A program made the position numbers and the translations under genes. A stretch of 64,000 nt of DNA. Origin: Megamerina dolium. Lineage: Eukaryota; Arthropoda; Insecta; Diptera; Megamerinidae. Shown one piece after another: positions 57,884 to 64,000 of this stretch (the first letter of the stretch is position 1; each line of letters starts with the position of its first letter). A model generated the notes under the pieces. That model ran no database searches, was not told where the DNA came from, and saw only the letters and a list, made by a program, of their open reading frames with translations. The DNA lies in assembly GCA_963854835.1 (NCBI GenBank), contig OY978529.1, positions 10,004,775-10,068,774 of the forward strand, given 5' to 3'.

Positions 57884-58417
57884 CCTCGAACACTTGACTG
57901 TATGATCAATGGCTGAGAACTGACGATGCTGAATGAAATTTGAGAGTACAAAGACGACATCAATTTCATCTAAGAGTATGTACTCGATTTCGATTCGATC
58001 GCTATTTGTTTATAGATATCTACATGATGAATACTAGATACCATTGCGATTTGTTTGTAAAGCACTTGAAACTGAAATGCATAAATAATTCAATATTTTT
58101 ACGATCATCTATTATTATTCTGTGGTTAAATATATGTACATATGAATATATATGTATGTACATTTCGAATTAGAAATAGTCGTATATAATTGCAGTGCCG
58201 TATTTAGCGTCTGTTGACTTCTAGGGCGAAACTGTGCTACGACAGAGATGTGATTTGTGGATGATTTTTTATTTTTTAATTAACTTAAAAATAGAAATTC
58301 TTTACTCTACTCTACTCTGAATGTAGAAGTAAAGTAAGGTTTCATGCATTTATTAAAGATCTTCAATTCAAAATCATTATTATACGAATAATTTCATATT
58401 TGATTAATCGAATACTC
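57884..58417. other. No gene identified
   Basis: AT-rich, possibly the 3' UTR of the preceding candidate gene up to an ATAAAT motif near 58082. A second frame at 57940-58173 has no motif. Confidence 0.35.
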
Positions 58418-58500
58418 AAAAATACTACGTGTGAAAATTTATCATTTGTCTTATCATTCTGAATCTCGCTACTTATTATTATATTAACTAATTAATGGAC
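58418..58500 (-). repeat. Inverted repeat arm 2
   Basis: Reverse complement of 55335-55440: AAATACTACGTGTGAAAATT and CATTCTGAATCTCGCTAC. Confidence 0.85.
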
Positions 58501-58813
58501 TCGTTTTCCATCTATCTCGGTCGCGGTAACTGTTATTCGTACTGCTGGAACAACGGAGTTAAATCCTCTGTGCTATTATGGGTCCACTGAACTGACATTA
58601 TAAACTAATAAGTAAGCCATTAATCGTGAAAATTTGCACAACACAACCCTTGTTGCGATTTGGTATAGGAAGCTAAATCTTACGCTCTTGTTCTCGTTCT
58701 CAATTTTTCGTTTTACATTGAAAACAAAAACAACTCATGAAGTGATTGTGACCGTGATTATCTGTATAACATTGCACTTAGCACAATAGAAAGGGATTTC
58801 CTGCTTTATTTAA

Positions 58814-59688
58814 CCCTCAGGGTACTAACTATTAAAATGTAACGTTCCGTACGAACATGGGTTAGCCTAACCCGGCAACTTTAATTAAATGTATCTTGGA
58901 TTAAAATTAGTGCATTTCAATTTTTTTTTTTATTTCAATGGAAAATTTCCATACAATTAAGTGCGTGTATCGATGTGTGCAGTATTTTAACATACCTTAA
59001 AGTTATAAATAAATATTCGATGGCTTTTCAGAAAAATTCGAAAAAAATAACAAAATTTTTTCAATTGCTCGTATTTTGATGAAAAAGTAAGGTACATAAA
59101 TTTTCAAAGTATCGATCCATTGGTTCGGTGCAACAAGAGTTTTTTTTTTCGTTGCTTCAACTTATGCATTTTTCATTGAACCGAAGAATACTGAATTAAT
59201 CAATTTTTCAATAAATGTTGATGAAAACATATTTATCGATCTGGAAAATGGCTATAAATCATTAGTATAAATCAAAATAGTTGCCTTACCTTGAATGTCG
59301 CTAATATACTCCAGTACGAATAAGTTGACAGAAGACACGGCGTGGCCAAACTAACCAAACGTTGATTTTTTGCGTCACTCATTGCATCAATTTTTCAAAA
59401 ACTTTCGAGCAACTTTCCCTAGCAACTGTGTACACCTAGCACTGTGATAAATTGCGGATTTTGCGACGTTCTGTACGAACTGGGTGAAAAATACCCGACT
59501 TTAATATTCGTTTTGCTGTAACACAATCACTGATCGTCGAATAACGCCGCTAACTGAGACTTAGATATATGGCACACCAAACATTTCCCCCCTCTCCCTT
59601 GGTTGGGGGCCCTGCCATCGGTCCCCTACAAATGGCGCCACTTTTAAAATTCGCTTGGGTTACGCTAACCCCGTTAGTACCTTGTGGG
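58814..59688. mobile_element. Non-autonomous piggyBac-like TTAA element
   Basis: The left end TTAA-CCCTCAGGGTACTAAC and the right end, inverted, TTAA-CCCACAAGGTACTAAC make a 16-bp inverted repeat with two mismatches, each bordered by TTAA (58810-58813 and 59689-59692). TTAA is the exclusive target site of piggyBac. Subterminal copies of GTTC[CT]GTACGAAC occur near both ends. Length 875 bp, with no transposase frame, so any mobility would need a partner in trans. Confidence 0.8.
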
Positions 59689-59692
59689 TTAA

Positions 59693-60886
59693 GGATATAA
59701 TTAAAACAAATCGTTAGAACGATTTGAAATATTCGCTTTGCGGGAATATAACCATAATACCAAAAATGTATTAATACGGCCCTGTACTATTGTAAAGAAT
59801 ATTTATGCATTCTTTTCATATACCAATTAGTTGAATATAATTTCAAAATGTAATGTTGCATATACATACATAAATGTTACATAATTTTGTTGAAGAAATC
59901 CAGAATATGAATGTAACATTGAAGACCATGATTAAATTTATGTATGGTAGACACTGGATATTGGACTCGCAGCGCTGCCCCAAATACAATACATAATACA
60001 AATTTAATAATTATTAGAATTATTGCATTAATACAGTTGTATAAATGTTTATATTTATTTATTTAAGTATTATTTAAACTTTATTTTCCAATTTTCATCG
60101 AATATCGCTTTATGCTGTGTCTAGTCGAAGGATAGACGGTTAGATTGGGTTTTTGCAATTAACAAGGGCTGTCAACTATTTGAAATTTTGAAATAACAGA
60201 TTATCGAATACGCCTTTGTTTCGACGATTTCGATTCTTAATTTAATTCAAAACTTTTTCTTTCGAGCTAACTATTTCAATTTGAAAACGGGTAATAATTG
60301 TTTGGAGCCAAATCTGATGAATACAATGGATTTTGATTGTTTTCATTGATTTTTGCTTTTTTGATTTGTTTGATTTTTAGTTATGCAAATTTGAAACCAC
60401 AAAACCATATAGTGTTATTGTTAAGTTTGCTAACTTATGCACTACCGCTTTTGGGAGCTTCCAATACAATATCTGGAATGGATCGAATCAAATGTTTTGT
60501 AATCAGTTCTTTGGGCATCCATTTGTGTTTGAACTCTTATGATCCCATTTTTACTCGAAAATCCAGACATCCCTTCCGATAGAGCAATACCCCATATTAA
60601 TTACCAAGCCTATTTTTGGGTGTCCACAGTATGTTCTTGTGTAAAAAATTATATTCAACTTGTAATAAATTTCAAGTCAGGTGTCTATTAAAAAATATAC
60701 AGTTTTTGAATTAAATGTGCTAGCTCTAACGTTCGTCTAAGGCTTCTTTGAACCACTTATGTTAATATTATGTTAATGTTTAGAAAATTTTCTGATTTCG
60801 ACATCATAAAAGTCCGATTGTTTGGAATTTGACACACACGTTCATTTATTTCCACTAAATGGGGAAAGGCTGCTCTTCGTTCTTCT
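59693..60886. other. No gene identified
   Basis: AT-rich. At about 60166 a GGGCTGTCAACTATTTGAAA block resembles the left end of the TAGGGTTG elements. A frame at 60337-60582 is hydrophobic and AT-driven. Confidence 0.35.
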
Positions 60887-60901
60887 ATTGATAACCATAT
60901 A

Positions 60902-61404
60902 CTTACTTACTTACTTATATACTTACTTACTTACTTACTTATGTGGCCATAACAACCGAATATCGATTTAAGTCGAAAATAACATGCTTCGCCAGCCATC
61001 TCTGTTCTTCGCTAGCTGGCGCCAGTTAGAAATTCCAAGCGCCGTCAGGTTCTCCAGTACTCGGTCTTTCCGCCGTAGGTTGGGTCTTCCTCTTCTGCGT
61101 CGTCCTCCAGCGGGTTCCGAATATAACACCTTCTTAGCTGGAGCGTGTTCTTTCATTCGCTCGACATCACCTAGCCAGCGCAGCCGCTGGATTTTCATGC
61201 GCTTTACTATGTCAATATCGGCATACAGCTCGTACAGCTCATAGTTGTAGCTTATTCGGTACTCGCCACCAACGAAAATAGGTCCAAAGATCCTGCGTAG
61301 GACTTTTCTCTCGAAACCAAGCATTCGCTCATCCGAGGTGGAAATTGTCCAGGCTTCAGCGCCATATGTTAGGACAGGCATGATGAGAGACTTGTAGAGT
61401 GTAG
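60902..61404 (-). mobile_element. RTE-like non-LTR insertion with target duplication
   Basis: A 5'-truncated copy flanked by a perfect 15-bp duplication ATTGATAACCATATA (60887-60901 and 61405-61419). The minus frame 61381-60968 is intact over 137 codons: VLTYGAEAWTISTSDERMLG, FERKVLRRIFGPIFVGGEYR, VKRMKIQRLRWLGDVERMKE and GRRRRGRPNLRRKDRVLENL, then the natural stop. The 3' end has a (TTAC/TATAC)n tail. The perfect duplication and open frame make it the youngest RTE copy here. Confidence 0.93.
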
Positions 61405-61462
61405 ATTGATAACCATATAGTAACCATAAACCATATAGTAACCATAAACCATACTGGTTTAA
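61405..61462. repeat. Short tandem repeat, about 21-bp period
   Basis: Nearly three tandem copies of ACCATATAGTAACCATAA-type units, immediately adjacent to the RTE target duplication. The duplication overlaps the first unit. Confidence 0.75.
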
Positions 61463-61608
61463 GCAAAAACAGATGGAGAGAACATTAAGAGAGTAAGTAT
61501 TCTTGGTATTAATACTATATTTGGAAGTAATTTAAAGAAGCAGAAGAAAGAAATTATATACTTTTTGGGGTTTTAAAAGAGAATTGTAATGGTTTTGGAT
61601 TAGTAGTA

Positions 61609-61976
61609 AGTGCCGTAGCTCAGTGGTTAGTGTGTTGGCGTTCTGATATGTAGGTCGTGGTTCAATCCCCGGTTCATGCATAACAAATTTAATATCGAAA
61701 TGATTTTTCTTTCGAACGGGACACACCTGTCGGCAAGTAATTGGCAATTCTTCCGACAGTAACAACTTGCCATGAAAAGAGCTTCTAAAAGAATTATGTG
61801 ACAAGGCTCAGAAAAAGTGATCCTACAAGGGTTCTGCCGTTTGGAACCGGCTAATGTAAGGTCCTTTCTAATACTATCTAAAATTTAACAAGCACGACAG
61901 TACTGGAAGAGAAGCTCGGCCAAAGAGCCCTTCGGGCTTCTAAGTGCCACGTATTTGTTCATTATTTTTTTATTTA
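61609..61976 (+). mobile_element. tRNA-derived SINE, copy I
   Basis: Full-length plus-strand copy with A box TAGCTCAGTGG (about 61616-61626) and B box GGTTCAATCCC (about 61659-61669). It ends in a T-rich tail. Target duplication not secure. Confidence 0.92.
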
Positions 61977-62468
61977 GATTGCTTGGTTAATTATTTCATT
62001 TGTTGATAATTCCTTATTCCAGTGAATATCTATTCATCATATTTTGTAAGCCTACCAAGAATGGGATTGATATTTTGCAAGTCCCTTACTGAATTGTGGT
62101 AATATTAAGCTATCAAGAATGATGAATAATTCGTCTATCATTAAGATTTCAATTTCGTTGATGCAGTTTTAAAATGAATAAAGGGTGTGTGAATTCCGAA
62201 ATGATTACATTTTTTTTACAGCTCTGATAAATATATATATATATAGGTAGTTAATTGCTGAATTGCTTATGCGTACGATTTTCCAATGTGCAAATGCAAA
62301 AGAAACTAAATTGCCGTTTAGCTTTAGTTCACATTTTTTTTCAGGTCGCTGGAGAGTACTCCATACTGCATCACATCTTTTGCCGTTTGAAAACGTTCAT
62401 GTTTACTCCGACAAAGTGAAGTGTTACTCTTCATATGTATGTATACATTTATAACATTTAGCTATGTA
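61977..62468. other. No gene seen
   Basis: AT-rich, with a short TA run near 62231-62244. Confidence 0.5.
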
Positions 62469-62928
62469 CAGGGTGATTTTTTAAGAGCCTTCTGATTTGA
62501 TTTAAAAAAAAAAAAAAACACATAAAATTTAGAGAAATTGATGAAATCTTTATTGTCTTGTTGAAACCACATGTCAGACAAGTCCTGCTCTTCCATCCAC
62601 CCCAAATCTTTCCACAAAATTTTCCTCGTAGTGGAGTAACAGAAAATAATTCACGGTCATCAACAACACTGGCGTATACAGCTGTCCAATTAATGTCCAA
62701 TAATGTAAATTTGGTGCGAAATTGGTGGTCACAAGACTCCGAATAGCCGCCTCAGAAGGTCGCCCAAACTGACCATAAAATGAAAGAAGTGCACGATGCA
62801 TTTTCTTAACCGAGCATGGTTAAATTATAGACCAAACTGAACATTTTTGACAGTAAAATGTTACACGAAAACAGCTGAGCTGTCAGAAGCAGTGTTGCCA
62901 AAAAGAAAGTTGCTCAAAAATCACCCTG
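62469..62928 (-). mobile_element. Deletion derivative of the DD41D mariner
   Basis: Inverted ends CAGGGTGATTTTT are flanked by TA on both sides. It is 460 bp. The minus strand keeps the 5' leader and start-like region of the 47.7 kb element (shared CAGCTCAGCTGTTTTCGTGT, then GGTCTATAATTTAACCATG). Parts of the HTH frame survive (MHRALLSFYGQFGRPSEAAI), followed by a jump to near the 3' terminus. It is a MITE-like internally deleted copy that could be mobilised in trans by an active relative. Confidence 0.92.
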
Positions 62929-64000
62929 TACGCACAAACAATTACAAAACACTAACGATTTCTTGAAAAGTATTTATAAATTGAAATCGGAAATTTTCGC
63001 TATGTGGGCAAGATGGACTTTCATGAATAACGCTTTGAAGTGGGGATTTTTTTTTTTTTTGTACACCACCATACTCATTTAGTGGCCCATCAGTGTTAAG
63101 TTACTGTAACATTTTAATTAGCATTTACACATGTACATTCCCGCCAACGGTCATTTGACTTAGGAAACCTAGCTAAATAATTTCGTGAAGATGTTTTGGC
63201 TTATGATTATAATTAAAGTTGAAATAATTGCAATAAACTGAAAGTATACACATACATGTGTATGAGTATTTACAAAACATATTTATACGATACCTACATC
63301 TACATGATGGTAGCAGGCAGCTCCAAATCAGTGTCAGCTATGAATGTATATATGCACACTCGTATTTATATGCATTTGTAAAAACTCGCGTAACAGTTTG
63401 CTATCACTATTCGCAAACTGACAATAAACAATATCTGTGTTGCAGTAATGCGCTGGCCTGTTAACCAGCTGCATGGTACAAAATTAAAAAGAAATTCGAT
63501 CTTATTGATCGTCTGAAACGATTATATTGCGGTCGATGGCAAGCACTAGCTGCTCCGACGCGTATACTCGTATGCAAGATATTGGCGAAAGTCACGTTTA
63601 GACATGTAATCAAGCGATATATTTAGAAGTCAAATGCAAAGCAATGTGTTGCTGTATGCACTAATCTAAATGAGGCGATTATCATTTCATACGCCATCAA
63701 TTTGACCACATCTTACGTAGTGATGCACGTAGTGCTTCATATATCTGAATTCACAGAATATGGACCAACAAATTTTAAGATGCTTTAAAGTGCAGTTTAC
63801 AACGTAGATTATGCTGAGTTTGCCTTCAAATCAACTACTCGTATATCACCCACAAAACAGCAATAACAATATCGAGCAACTAGATCTTGGTAGTGAGACC
63901 TAGGAAACAGAGGGAGATCCATATACGCTCTTCGATTCATCATGTGGCGTTTTATGTTCGTTGAATGGACCGAAATGTAAAGAAAAGTATTAATCAACGA
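62929..64000. other. No gene identified
   Basis: AT-rich with CATACA/TGTATA simple sequence. Small frames only (63258-63464 plus, 63809-63997 minus), neither with a motif. Confidence 0.4.

Overview
The window is eukaryotic, AT-rich and densely packed with transposable-element (TE) remains. It looks like a higher dipteran fly. The grounds are short (about 60-70 bp) candidate introns with GTAAGT/GTGAGT donors, tRNA-derived SINEs, many mariner, Tc1, maT and pogo relatives, Jockey, RTE and RNase-H-bearing non-LTR fragments, and abundant short ATGTATGTA/CATACATA-type simple sequence. A tephritid-like fly is my best guess, but this is inference. There is no bacterial-style operon, rRNA or functional tRNA gene, CRISPR array or phage, and no complete host gene that I can name.

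Layout. 0-9.5 kb: a TIR element (183-1856) with an RTE fragment inside it, a Tc1-like transposase (about 7.4-8.4 kb) and two RTE fragments. 9.6-24.3 kb: two inverted copies of a non-coding repeat with about 298-bp internal modules (9594-10959 and 22726-24327). Between them lie two mariners, a Tigger/pogo scrap, a degenerate mariner, a Jockey RT fragment split by a SINE, a maT (DD37D) element split by another SINE, and a region (18.2-19.7 kb) with the best candidate host exons. 25-29.6 kb: one mariner nested in another, then the most complete element, a hAT transposon (26792-29549) with an 8-bp target duplication and a transposase frame broken by only two stops. 30-40 kb: isolated coding-like exons, two non-LTR fragments with RNase H, and an unrecognised minus-strand reading frame broken by one stop. 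40-64 kb: more RTE, SINE and pogo copies, a DD41D mariner and its small deletion derivative, Jockey pieces, a candidate small gene with a TATA box and intron (57.4-57.9 kb), a piggyBac-like TTAA element, and a recent RTE insertion with a 15-bp target duplication.

How it fits together. The most informative thread is a tRNA-headed SINE with nine copies. Five copies have recognisable target duplications, and three of those sit inside older TEs, which gives a relative age order. Its tail is T-rich (TATTT-like) rather than poly(A). RTE 3' ends carry (TTAC/TAAG)n, and the RNase-H family carries (GATT)n tails. I could not match the SINE tail to an autonomous partner in the window.

Limits. All family names come from motifs I could read by eye. 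Host gene candidates rest on frame and splice-site consistency, not on homology.
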